Source of the DNA: Pseudomonadota bacterium
GTDB taxonomy: Bacteria > Pseudomonadota > Alphaproteobacteria > Azospirillales > Azospirillaceae
Direction: 5' to 3'
Length of the DNA stretch: 29,404 bases
Assembly: GCA_023411035.1 (NCBI GenBank)
Contig: JAEYPE010000260.1
Coordinates: 1-29,404, forward strand
The translations under genes and the position numbers were made by a program. The first letter of the stretch is position 1, and each line of letters starts with the position of its first letter. A model generated the notes under the pieces. That model did not search any database. It saw only the letters and a program-made list of their open reading frames with translations, and was not told the origin of the DNA. Positions 14,804 through 22,203 of this stretch are shown here, one piece after another.

Positions 14804-15916
14804 TCAGCCCAGCAGGGCGCCGATGGGCTTCATCGGCTCGTGCGCGTCGAACAGGATCTTGAGGATCGCCAGGATCGGCACCGCCAGCAGCGCGCCGGGG
14901 ATGCCCCACATCCAGCCCCAGAACAGGATCGACACGAACACCGCGATGGGGTTCAGCGCCAGCCGCCGCCCGACGATCGTCGGGGTCAGGAAGTTGCCCT
15001 CCAGCATGGTCAGCGCCACGAAGGTCAGCGGCGGCCCGAAGATGTGGATGCCCCCGTCGAAGCTGAGCGCCGCCACCAGGAACAGCACCACCGTCATCAC
15101 CGCCGGCCCGATGAAGGGAACATAGTTGATGAGCCCCGCCAGGGTCCCCCACAGCGCCGCGTTGGGCACCCCCCACAGCCACATCGCCAGGGCGGTGGCG
15201 GCGCCGAGTCCGACGTTGATGACGGTGATGGTCGCCAGATAGGCGGCGATGTTCCGCTGCACCGTGGCGGCGACCATGGCGTAATGCACGCGGTCGTCCA
15301 CGCTGCGCATCGTGCCGATCAGCGCCTCCAGGCTCTGCCGCCCGCGGGCCAGGAAGAAATAGAGCAGCACCTGAAGGATGACGACGTTGGCGATCACCGC
15401 CTCCGCCTGATGCAGCACCTGCTCGGCCAGCGACGGGCCGCGCACCACCACCTCCCGCGCGGCGCCGTTGCGGTCGGCGGCCATCTCCTCGATCTGGCGG
15501 GAGGCTTCGCGGGCGCGCTCGATTCCTGCGCGGATGTCGCCCAGCTTGAACTCCAGCTCGTTCACCACGCGCGGCATGCGGTTGACCCATTCGGTGGCCG
15601 GAGTCGCCAGCGCGTACATGGTTCCCAGCCCGGCGCCGAACACCAGGATCACCATCACCGCCGCTCCCAGCGCCTCCGGCATGCCCAACCGGTAGAGGCC
15701 GCGCACGCAGGGCCGCAGCAGAAGGCTGAGGATCAGCGCCAGCATGATCGGCAGCAGCACGTCGCGCCCGAAATACAGCGTGAACAGCAGGGCGATGACG
15801 AACAGCCCCACCACCGCCACCCGCACCGGATCGCGCGGGTTCCGGGCCGGGGGCAGGGGCCTGGTCACCGGCTCCGGCGGCGGGGTCAGGGGCGGATCGA
15901 TGGTGCGGTCGCTCAT
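14804..15916 (-). CDS. AI-2E/PerM family membrane transporter
   Basis: The 370-residue protein has a Pro-rich cytoplasmic N-terminus (1-30) and about seven to eight membrane helices. The family hallmarks are GLINYVPFIGP and EGNFLTPTIVGRRLALNP near the C-terminus. A soluble helical insert (about 120-170) separates the first helices from the rest, as in PerM proteins. The family includes the AI-2 exporter TqsA and Na+/H+ antiporters; the substrate cannot be read from sequence, so a quorum-sensing role should not be assumed. It lies 65 bases upstream of the stomatin gene and is divergent from creA (129-base gap), so the operon promoter is probably between 15917 and 16045. Confidence 0.9.
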   Translation of the reverse strand: MSDRTIDPPLTPPPEPVTRPLPPARNPRDPVRVAVVGLFVIALLFTLYFGRDVLLPIMLALILSLLLRPCVRGLYRLGMPEALGAAVMVILVFGAGLGTMYALATPATEWVNRMPRVVNELEFKLGDIRAGIERAREASRQIEEMAADRNGAAREVVVRGPSLAEQVLHQAEAVIANVVILQVLLYFFLARGRQSLEALIGTMRSVDDRVHYAMVAATVQRNIAAYLATITVINVGLGAATALAMWLWGVPNAALWGTLAGLINYVPFIGPAVMTVVLFLVAALSFDGGIHIFGPPLTFVALTMLEGNFLTPTIVGRRLALNPIAVFVSILFWGWMWGIPGALLAVPILAILKILFDAHEPMKPIGALLG

Positions 15917-16045
15917 CGGTGGCGGGCACTCCGGCTCATACGGGCCGGGCGGGCGCTTGACGGCGCCGGAAGCCCTCCCGATTTAGGGGTATTCCAGGAC
16001 CGCGCCCACCGCGGCCCCGCTTCGCGACGACCGGAGTTCCACGAG

Positions 16046-16579
16046 ATGCGCAGCCCGTTCCCTTCGATAAACATCCGCCGCAGCCTGATGGTCCTGGCGC
16101 TTTCCGTGCTGCCACCGATGGCTGCGACGACGGGGGCGTCCGCCGATGACCTGATCGTGGGGCGCTTCTCCAACGACTGGACCGGCAACGGGCTTCAGGT
16201 GCAGGCGGTCGAGGACCCGAAGGTAAAAGGAGTCACCTGCCATCTGGTGGATTTCGACCGCAGCATGCTCGACCGGTTGACCAAGGGGAACTGGTTCGAG
16301 GACCCGTCCAACGCCTCCATCTCCTGCCGGCGCACCGGCCCGGTGGTGATCGGCGACATCGAATTGTCGCAGAAGGGCGAGGAGGTCTTTTCCGAGCGCA
16401 AGAGCCTGATCTTCAAGTCCATCGCCATCCGCCGCATCTACGACCGGGTGAACGACACGCTGATCTATGTGGTCTACAGCCGGCAGGTGAAGGACGCCTC
16501 GGCGAAGATGTCCATCTCCACCGTGCCGCTGATCGATACGAACGCCCAGTGGGAAAAGGGTAAGCCCCCAGCGAAGTAA
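16046..16579 (+). CDS. creA: CreA family exported protein
   Basis: The 177-residue protein has a signal peptide: basic INIRR, hydrophobic core LMVLALSVLPPMAA, and likely cleavage after ASA near residue 33. The mature part is the CreA domain with DWTGNGLQVQAVEDPKVKGV, WFEDPSNASISC, GEEVFSERKSLIFKS and AKMSISTVPL, all close to family consensus. Two Cys residues in the mature protein may form a disulfide. CreA is periplasmic and of unknown function; despite its name it is not a catabolite regulator here. The ATG at 16046 has GGAG about 10 bases upstream. It stands alone, divergent from the perM operon. Confidence 0.9.
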   Translation: MRSPFPSINIRRSLMVLALSVLPPMAATTGASADDLIVGRFSNDWTGNGLQVQAVEDPKVKGVTCHLVDFDRSMLDRLTKGNWFEDPSNASISCRRTGPVVIGDIELSQKGEEVFSERKSLIFKSIAIRRIYDRVNDTLIYVVYSRQVKDASAKMSISTVPLIDTNAQWEKGKPPAK

Positions 16580-16639
16580 TCTGGTGAAATGATCGTATGA
16601 CTTGCAACCGGGTGCCCGCGGCCCCACCATCAGGCTTGG

Positions 16640-16666
16640 GAGGCAGGGGAGTCGACCCCCCGCCTC
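16640..16666. terminator. GC hairpin downstream of creA
   Basis: GAGGCAGGGG (16640-16649) pairs with CCCCCCGCCTC (16656-16666) with one mismatch and a 6-base loop, 61 bases after the creA stop. On the opposite strand the same stem lies inside the frame of the small hydrophobic peptide that starts at 16753. No T-tract follows it on either strand. Confidence 0.5.
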
Positions 16667-16669
16667 ACG

Positions 16670-16753
16670 GCCCGATCGCTGCCGGTTCAGAAGATCAAGG
16701 ATAGCCTTGACGATCTGAAGCAGCAGGATCAGGAGACTGAGGATTTCCTTCAT
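16670..16753 (-). other. Start of a small hydrophobic peptide frame, possible leader or toxin
   Basis: On the minus strand an ATG at 16753 is preceded by AAGGAGG at 8 bases, one of the best ribosome sites in the window. The first 26 residues begin MKEILSLLILLLQIVKAILD and end NRQRS, an amphipathic or membrane-active helix. After residue 28 the frame enters a GC hairpin and continues without stop, antisense through creA to 15983, which looks like chance. Only the first segment is therefore annotated. It resembles small membrane toxins of the TisB kind in size and pattern of the helix, but not by identity, and no stop codon confirms the end. The rest of the 16580-16884 gap holds hairpins and no other gene. 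Confidence 0.35.
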
Positions 16754-16779
16754 CCTCCAAGCCTCCTTGTTAAGCGGCG

Positions 16780-16801
16780 GGGTGGTGGTGCTCCACCACC
16801 C
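16780..16801 (-). terminator. Perfect 9-bp hairpin downstream of the AbrB-family gene
   Basis: GGGTGGTGG (16780-16788) pairs with CCACCACCC (16793-16801) over loop TGCT. It lies 84 bases after the stop of the AbrB-family gene (16885) and ends about 10 bases before the ribosome site of the small hydrophobic peptide. It may terminate the upstream operon or act as a leader stem for the peptide. Confidence 0.5.
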
Positions 16802-16884
16802 GTCCGCGCCTCCACCTCGCACGGCGCGCGAGACGGGAGCAACGGAAACTCCCTACATGCGTGTGCGGCGGATTGCCCGGACCG

Positions 16885-17952
16885 TCAGGGTTTGCCGCGG
16901 CGGGAGCGCCACTTGCGCCACAGCAGGTAGAAGCCCGGCGCCAGCGTCACGATCAGAATGATGCGCACCATGTGGTGAGTGGCGACCAGCGCCACGTCGA
17001 TGTTCAGCGCCAGCGCGACCAGCGTCATCTCCGCCAGCCCGCCCGGCGCGAAGGCGAGGATCAGCGCGGCGAGGCCCAGCCCCGTCGCCTCGTCCACCAT
17101 CCAGGCCGCCGCCGTGGTCACCAGCAGCATCAGCCCGGTCAGCCCCACCGCCGTCAGACCGTCGCGCCCGATCCGGCTGACCTTCAGCCCGGTGAAGCGG
17201 CAGCCCAGCGACGCCCCGATCACCACCTGCGCCGCGGCGACCAGCACGCCCGGCGGCTTGCCCTCGGTCAGCCCGGCGAGGTGGATCGCCGCGGACAGCA
17301 GCATCGGCCCGACGACCTGGGCCGCGGGGATGCGCAGCAGCTTCGCCAGGGGATAGCCCAGCGCGCAGGCGGACAGCAGCGCCACGTCCAGAGGGGCGAG
17401 CGACATCAGCGGCGGGCCGAGCGCGCCGCGGCGGGACGGATCGTAGAGCCCCAGGGCCTGGAAGGCGAAGGGGATGACCAGGACCACCAGCATCACCCGC
17501 AGCGCGTGGGACAGCGCCATGGTCCGGCTGTCGCCGCCCATCCGGGTGCCCACCATCACCATCTCGTTCAGCCCGCCGGGCGTGGCGGTGAAGAAGGAGG
17601 TCGGCGGGTCCAGCCGGGCCGTGCGGCGCAGAAACTGCACCCCGGCCACGGTCGCCAGCACCAGATAGACGGCGAGCCCGCTCAGCGACAGGCTCCATTC
17701 GCCGAGCCGCCCCAGGATGTCCGGCGTGAAGCCGCTGCCCAGCATGACACCGAGGATCATGATCATGACGTTGCGCAGCGTCTTCGGCACATGCAGCGCC
17801 ACGCCCGCCATCGCGGCGGCGGTGGTGACGGTCATGGCCCCGATCATCCAGGCCAGCGGCAGATGGACATGGTCGAACAGCGCGCCCCCCGCCGTTCCCA
17901 GCGCGAGGGCGAGCGCGAAGGGCCGAAGCCCGGGACCTCCGCCAATGCTCAT
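16885..17952 (-). CDS. AbrB family (PF05145-type) integral membrane protein
   Basis: From the ATG at 17952 the protein is 355 residues and almost entirely membrane-embedded, with roughly ten helices. It shows the internal duplication of the family: TATPGGLNEMVMVGTRMGGD in the first half and FAPGGLAEMTLVALALNIDV in the second, the repeated PGGLxEM motif. The family is often misnamed AbrB transcription regulator or ammonia monooxygenase; it is a putative transporter, with a member reported as an amino acid importer in Bacillus. The frame is open back to 18045, but that part is Cys/Arg/Gly-rich and overlaps the next gene. The start lies 19 bases after the stop of the AstE-like gene, suggesting an operon and a linked substrate. 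Confidence 0.85.
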   Translation of the reverse strand: MSIGGGPGLRPFALALALGTAGGALFDHVHLPLAWMIGAMTVTTAAAMAGVALHVPKTLRNVMIMILGVMLGSGFTPDILGRLGEWSLSLSGLAVYLVLATVAGVQFLRRTARLDPPTSFFTATPGGLNEMVMVGTRMGGDSRTMALSHALRVMLVVLVIPFAFQALGLYDPSRRGALGPPLMSLAPLDVALLSACALGYPLAKLLRIPAAQVVGPMLLSAAIHLAGLTEGKPPGVLVAAAQVVIGASLGCRFTGLKVSRIGRDGLTAVGLTGLMLLVTTAAAWMVDEATGLGLAALILAFAPGGLAEMTLVALALNIDVALVATHHMVRIILIVTLAPGFYLLWRKWRSRRGKP

Positions 17953-17971
17953 GCCGTTCGCCGTGCCCGGT

Positions 17972-18922
17972 TCAAGGAACGATCCGCCCCAGCCGGACGG
18001 CGGTCTGCCCGGACTTCGGGCGCCGCGCCGGCATGATGAGCACACAATCGTCGTAGGGCGTCACGATCCGGCGGGCGCCGTCGCGGCCCAGCACCGTCCC
18101 GGCGCGGGGAATGACCTCCATCCCCACATAGGGCTGATCGAAGAAGAAGTCGTCGGTCTCCGCCGTCACCGCCTCGGTCACCTCGACGGTGCGCTGCGGG
18201 TCCGGGTGGGGGCGGATGTGGCGGTCGGCCAGCGAGGGGTCGATCATCTCCTGCGCCAGCAGGAAGCGCATGCAGCTTTCCAGAGCGACCAGCGCCGTTT
18301 CCTGCCGCCAATGCTGGCCGCATTCGACCAGGATGGCGGTGCGCCGCCCGCCGGCGTCGGCGAAGCCGGCGTAGTCGATCACCCGCCGCCCCGCCGCGTG
18401 CCCCTCGTCCGCGACGATCCAGGCCGGGAAGCCGAGCCGCCGGGCCAGGGCGCGGGCGCGGTCCGTCCGTCCGCACAGCGTCAGGGGCGGGGTGTCCGCC
18501 GTCATGGAATGCAAATCCAGAATGACGTCCGCCGCGTCGATCAAGGGGCGGAGCTGCCGGGCGCGGCGCAGTTCCACGCTGTCGTGGGGGCCGTCCAGCA
18601 CCTCGGGCGACCAGACGCGGTTCATGTCCTCGTCCACGAAGCGGGAGGCGTAGGGCCGCTCCGCGTCGAATCCCCGATAGGCGGCGGTGTTGGCGAAGAC
18701 CAGGGTCAGCCGCCCGCGGGTGGGCTTGATCCCCATCCGGAACAGCCGGTCCATCGCCACCGCCCCGCCGATCTCGTTGCCATGGATCAGCGAGAGGATG
18801 ACCGCGTGCGGGCCGGGCCGCCCGGACTCCAGCGTGGTGACGTGGTCGATTCCGGTGTTGCCGCGGCGGTGGACGCCGATGTCCGGCGGCGCCAGTTCGA
18901 TCGGTGGCAGGGATTCGGTCAA
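17972..18922 (-). CDS. Succinylglutamate desuccinylase/aspartoacylase family zinc hydrolase
   Basis: Using a TTG start at 18922 the protein is 316 residues, the usual size for this family. The zinc site is H47-x-x-E50 in IHGNE plus H138 in DLHSM; the catalytic Glu is likely E200 in LVECGQHW; DEDMNRVW supplies a substrate-binding Asn-Arg. These enzymes deacylate N-acyl amino acids. There is no ATG at the right place; one at 19015 would add 31 Arg-rich residues that do not look like protein. GAG lies 8 bases before the TTG. It is upstream of the AbrB-family membrane protein and divergent from an N-formylglutamate amidohydrolase, so the locus may salvage N-acylated amino acids. Confidence 0.85.
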   Translation of the reverse strand: MTESLPPIELAPPDIGVHRRGNTGIDHVTTLESGRPGPHAVILSLIHGNEIGGAVAMDRLFRMGIKPTRGRLTLVFANTAAYRGFDAERPYASRFVDEDMNRVWSPEVLDGPHDSVELRRARQLRPLIDAADVILDLHSMTADTPPLTLCGRTDRARALARRLGFPAWIVADEGHAAGRRVIDYAGFADAGGRRTAILVECGQHWRQETALVALESCMRFLLAQEMIDPSLADRHIRPHPDPQRTVEVTEAVTAETDDFFFDQPYVGMEVIPRAGTVLGRDGARRIVTPYDDCVLIMPARRPKSGQTAVRLGRIVP

Positions 18923-19179
18923 GCGGATCTCGCGTTTGCGGGTCTGGCTGTTGCCGGGCGCTTTCGCCGAACCGTCAGTATGGCCGAGAGTCCGGCGGCA
19001 CGCCAGTCCCGCCATTTTCCATTTCCGCCGTGTGTTTTGCCTTGCCGCTGCATGACGGTTTTTGGTCGACGGCCATCCGGCCATCGTCTATACCCGAATC
19101 CATCCGCCGCAGCGCCGCGCTATGCCATCCGGTCAGGTGCTGCGGCCCGATCGGCGCAGTTGGGACACCGGGGTCAGCC
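18923..19179. promoter_or_regulatory. Divergent intergenic region between two deacylase-type genes
   Basis: This 257-base gap separates the start codons of the AstE-like gene (minus) and the N-formylglutamate amidohydrolase (plus). It should contain both promoters. It is somewhat A+T-richer near 19000-19090. I found no clear operator or -35/-10 pair. Confidence 0.35.
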
Positions 19180-20046
19180 ATGAGTTTCGTGATCGAGGAC
19201 GTGCTCGTCCGCAACGATCCGATCGTCCCGCGCCTGCCGGTGTTCTTCGATTCACCGCACAGCGGCACCGTCTACCCGCGCGATTTCGCCTTCGTCTGTC
19301 CGCTGTCCACCCTGCGGCAGGCCGAGGACACCCATGTGGAGGAACTGTTCGCCCATGCGCCGGAGCATGGCGCGACGCTGCTCTGCGCCCTTTTCCCGCG
19401 CACCTACATCGACGCGAACCGGGCCATCGACGACATCGACCCCGCACTTCTCGACGGGCGCTGGCCCGGCCCGCTGCACCCGACGGAGAAGAGCGCCGCG
19501 GGCATGGGGCTGATCCGCACGCTGTGCCGTCCGGGGATGCCGCTCTACGACGGGCGGCTGCCCGTGGCCGAGGTGGCGGAGCGGATCGACCGCTATTACC
19601 GCCCCTATCATTTCCAGGTCGCCGGCGTGATCGACGATCTGGCCGCCCGGTTCGGTGCGGTCTGGCACATCGACTGCCACTCCATGCCCTCCGCCGCCGG
19701 GCCGGGCGCGGCGCAGAAGCTGGCGATGGATTTCGTGCTGGGCGACCGCGATGGAACCACCTGCGAGCCGGGCTTCACCGCCCTGGTGGAGGAGGTGCTG
19801 ACCGGTCTCGGCTACAAGGTCGCGCGGAACCATCCCTTCAAGGGAGTCGAACTGGTCTCCCGCTATTCCAACCCGGCGCGGGGCCGCCATTCCCTTCAGC
19901 TTGAGATCAACCGCCGCCTCTATATGAACGAGGAGACGCTGGAGCGGAACGAGGGCTTCGCCCGGCTCCAGGCCGATCTGACCACGCTGACCCGCCGCAT
20001 CTGCGCCCATGCGGAGGCCAACACCGCACGCCGCGCCGCCGAGTAA
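19180..20046 (+). CDS. N-formylglutamate amidohydrolase family protein
   Basis: The 288-residue protein belongs to the N-formylglutamate amidohydrolase family (PF05013). Motifs are FFDSPHSGTVYPRDF near residue 22, a central WHIDCHSMPS block with likely zinc ligands, and the C-terminal HPFKGVELVSRYSNPARGRH followed by SLQLEINRRLYM. The family hydrolyses N-formylglutamate (last step of one histidine route) or related N-acyl amino acids; no hut genes are next to it, so the exact substrate is open. The ATG at 19180 has a GGGG about 6 bases upstream; the longer frame to 18904 overlaps the divergent gene and is unlikely. It converges on nadK with a 21-base gap. Confidence 0.9.
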   Translation: MSFVIEDVLVRNDPIVPRLPVFFDSPHSGTVYPRDFAFVCPLSTLRQAEDTHVEELFAHAPEHGATLLCALFPRTYIDANRAIDDIDPALLDGRWPGPLHPTEKSAAGMGLIRTLCRPGMPLYDGRLPVAEVAERIDRYYRPYHFQVAGVIDDLAARFGAVWHIDCHSMPSAAGPGAAQKLAMDFVLGDRDGTTCEPGFTALVEEVLTGLGYKVARNHPFKGVELVSRYSNPARGRHSLQLEINRRLYMNEETLERNEGFARLQADLTTLTRRICAHAEANTARRAAE

Positions 20047-20067
20047 GCCGCGGAACCGGGCGGGCCG

Positions 20068-20922
20068 TTACGGTGAGAACTGCTCCTTCAGAATCCGCTC
20101 TTCGAAATTCAGTTCCGGGTCGAACAGCAGGGTCAGCGTGACGTCGCGGGCCTCTTCCACGTCCACGCGGATGACTTCGCGCACCTCGGTCGAATCGGCG
20201 ACCGCGCTGACCGGGCGCTTGCCCTCCTCCAGGATGTCCACGGTGATCTTGGCGGTGTGGGGCAGCAGCGCGCCGCGCCAGCGCCGCGGACGGAAGGAAC
20301 TGATCGGCGTCAGCGCCAGCACGCCGGCCCCCAGCGGAATGATCGGGCCGTGGGCCGACAGGTTGTAGGCGGTGCTGCCGGCGGGGGTGGCGACCAGCAC
20401 GCCGTCGCAGATCAGCTCCGGCAGGCGGACGACGCCATCCACGGTGATTCGCAGCTTCGACGCCTGCCGCGTCTCGCGCAGCATCGACACCTCGTTGATG
20501 CCCAGCGCCTCCACCTGCTCCCCGTTGCAGCGGGTGGCCTTCATGCGCAGGGGGTGCAGCTTGACGCTCTGGGCGCTGGTCAGCCGCTCGGCCAGCTCGT
20601 CCTCGCGGAAGACGTTCAGCAGGAAGCCGACCGACCCCCGGTTCATGCCATAGACCGGCGGCGGGTTCCTCCCGTCGCGCTTCAGCGCGCGGTGCAGCGT
20701 CTCCAACAGGAAGCCGTCGCCGCCCAGCGCCACGATGACGTCGGCGTCCTCCACCGGCGCGTTGCCGTAGCGGTGGACCAGCCGGGTGCGCGCCCGCATC
20801 GCCTCTTCCGTGCTCGCCGCGCAGAAGGCGATGCGGAGGTCGGCGGGCTTGCGGGCCGTGTGATCGGGCGCCAGCGGGTCCAGCGTCGGATCGGCGGGCA
20901 TCTTGGCGACGGTTTCGGTCAT
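20068..20922 (-). CDS. nadK: NAD kinase
   Basis: The 284-residue protein is a bacterial NAD kinase: the GGDG motif is at residues 67-70, NEVSM at 143-147, and the Gly-rich substrate loop reads DGVLVATPAGSTAYNLSAHG (173-192). It phosphorylates NAD to NADP in the cytoplasm. The N-terminal 28 residues lack family similarity, and an in-frame ATG at 20901 is an alternative start. The gene begins 58 bases after the moaA stop on the same strand, so the two are likely co-transcribed. Confidence 0.95.
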   Translation of the reverse strand: MTETVAKMPADPTLDPLAPDHTARKPADLRIAFCAASTEEAMRARTRLVHRYGNAPVEDADVIVALGGDGFLLETLHRALKRDGRNPPPVYGMNRGSVGFLLNVFREDELAERLTSAQSVKLHPLRMKATRCNGEQVEALGINEVSMLRETRQASKLRITVDGVVRLPELICDGVLVATPAGSTAYNLSAHGPIIPLGAGVLALTPISSFRPRRWRGALLPHTAKITVDILEEGKRPVSAVADSTEVREVIRVDVEEARDVTLTLLFDPELNFEERILKEQFSP

Positions 20923-20980
20923 GTCTCTGGGACCATAGCGCAGGATGCCCGGATGCAGAAGCCGCTCCGCTGAGGGCGGG

Positions 20981-22006
20981 TCATCCGCCGGTCACGCTCA
21001 TGTGCCGGGGGACCGCCGGCCCCTTGTGGCGGCGGTCGATGATGAAGTCGTGGCCCTTGGGCTTTCGGGCGACGGCGTCGCGCACCGCCTGGACCAGCAG
21101 CCCGTCGTCGTCGCTGAGGCGCAGCGGGGTGCGCAGGTCGGCGGCGTCCTCCTGGCCCAGGCACATGTAGAGGGTGCCGGTGCAGGTCAGCCGCACGCGG
21201 TTGCAGCTTTCGCAGAAATTGTGGGTCAGCGGCGTGATGAAGCCGATGCGCCCGCCGGTTTCCGCCACCCGCACATAGCGGGCCGGGCCGCCGGTGCGGT
21301 AGTCGATCTCGTCCAGCATCCAGCGCTTGGAAAGCTCCGCCCGCACGAGGCTGAGCGGCAGATACTGGCCGAGCCGCGCCTCGTCGCCGATCTCGCCCAT
21401 CGGCATGACCTCGATGAAGGTCAGGTCGAAGCCCTGCTCCCCGCACCAGCCGACCAGCCGGTGGAACTCGTCGTCGTTCACGCCCTTCAGCGCGACGGTG
21501 TTGATCTTGACCTTGAGTCCCGCCTCCTTGGCGGCCTGGAGCCCGCCCAGCACCTTGTCCAGCCGGCCCCAGCGGGTGATGGCCTGGAACTTGTGGGGGT
21601 CGAGCGTGTCCAGCGACACGTTGATCCGGCGCACCCCGGCTTCCACCAGATCGCCGGCATATTTGAACAGCATCGTGCCGTTGGTGGTCAGCGTCAGCTC
21701 GTCCAGATCGCCGGCCTTCACATGGCGGCCCAGGCTGTGGATCAGCTCATGGATGCCCTTGCGGACCAGCGGTTCGCCGCCGGTCAGGCGCAGTTTGCGG
21801 GTGCCCAGCTTCACGAAGGCGGAGCAGACGCGGTCGATTTCCTCCAGCGTCAGCACCTCCGCCTTGGGCAGGAAGCTCATGTCCTCCGCCATGCAATAGA
21901 CGCAGCGGAGGTCGCAGCGGTCGGTGACGGACACGCGCAGATAGCTGACGGTCCGCCCGAAAGGGTCGACGAGCGGGGCGGGAGCGGTCGGCGGAACGGT
22001 CGTCAT
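20981..22006 (-). CDS. moaA: GTP 3',8-cyclase MoaA (molybdenum cofactor synthesis)
   Basis: From the ATG at 22006 the protein is 341 residues. The N-terminal radical-SAM cluster is C31-x3-C35-x2-C38 in CDLRCVYC, and the SAM-binding GGEP lies at 76-79. The C-terminal substrate cluster is C265-x2-C268-x13-C282. The chain ends in Gly-Gly, as functional MoaA requires. It makes the first intermediate of molybdopterin from GTP. GGGGAG lies about 11 bases before the start; the frame upstream to 22111 is Arg-rich and not conserved. It heads an operon with nadK and has an FNR/FixK-type box upstream. Confidence 0.95.
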   Translation of the reverse strand: MTTVPPTAPAPLVDPFGRTVSYLRVSVTDRCDLRCVYCMAEDMSFLPKAEVLTLEEIDRVCSAFVKLGTRKLRLTGGEPLVRKGIHELIHSLGRHVKAGDLDELTLTTNGTMLFKYAGDLVEAGVRRINVSLDTLDPHKFQAITRWGRLDKVLGGLQAAKEAGLKVKINTVALKGVNDDEFHRLVGWCGEQGFDLTFIEVMPMGEIGDEARLGQYLPLSLVRAELSKRWMLDEIDYRTGGPARYVRVAETGGRIGFITPLTHNFCESCNRVRLTCTGTLYMCLGQEDAADLRTPLRLSDDDGLLVQAVRDAVARKPKGHDFIIDRRHKGPAVPRHMSVTGG

Positions 22007-22155
22007 CGGCAGGCTTCTCCCCAAGGGGGTCCGTATCGTGCAGTCCGAGGGGCGATTATGACGCCGAACCCGGTTTCCTGATATAGGGCCGAGCCGCGGA
22101 TTTTTCGCCACCTGGAATTTCGGATGAAGGAGACCATGGAGCGCGGCACGGGGAC

Positions 22156-22169
22156 TTGACGGGGATCAA
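22156..22169 (-). promoter_or_regulatory. FNR/FixK-type box upstream of moaA
   Basis: The sequence TTGACGGGGATCAA matches the TTGA-N6-TCAA consensus of FNR, Anr and FixK sites, and the dyad extends by one more pair (ACTTGA...TCAAGT, 22154-22171). Its centre lies about 156 bases ahead of the moaA start codon. Activation at the usual -41.5 position would put the transcript start near 22121. Anaerobic control of cofactor synthesis for nitrate reductase or similar enzymes would make sense. A role as a weak terminator stem for the upstream polyferredoxin gene cannot be excluded. Confidence 0.55.
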
Positions 22170-22203
22170 GTTCCGGCGCCGCGCACCGTTCCGGCGGATA
22201 CGG

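Noticed and set aside
14804..15916. Quorum-sensing (AI-2) export role for the perM-like protein
   Set aside because: The family covers several substrates; no luxS or lsr gene is near, so the role cannot be claimed.
14739..15929. Upstream extension of the stomatin frame
   Set aside because: This part is a shifted reading of the perM-like gene; the strong ribosome site before 14738 fixes the true start.
14840..15983. Plus-strand frame opposite the perM-like gene, running into creA
   Set aside because: Its His/Gln/Arg-rich composition marks it as a shadow; only the part from the ATG at 16046 (creA) is real.
16885..17952. Naming the membrane protein a transcription regulator AbrB
   Set aside because: The protein is all membrane helices with repeated PGGLxEM motifs; the name is a historical misannotation.
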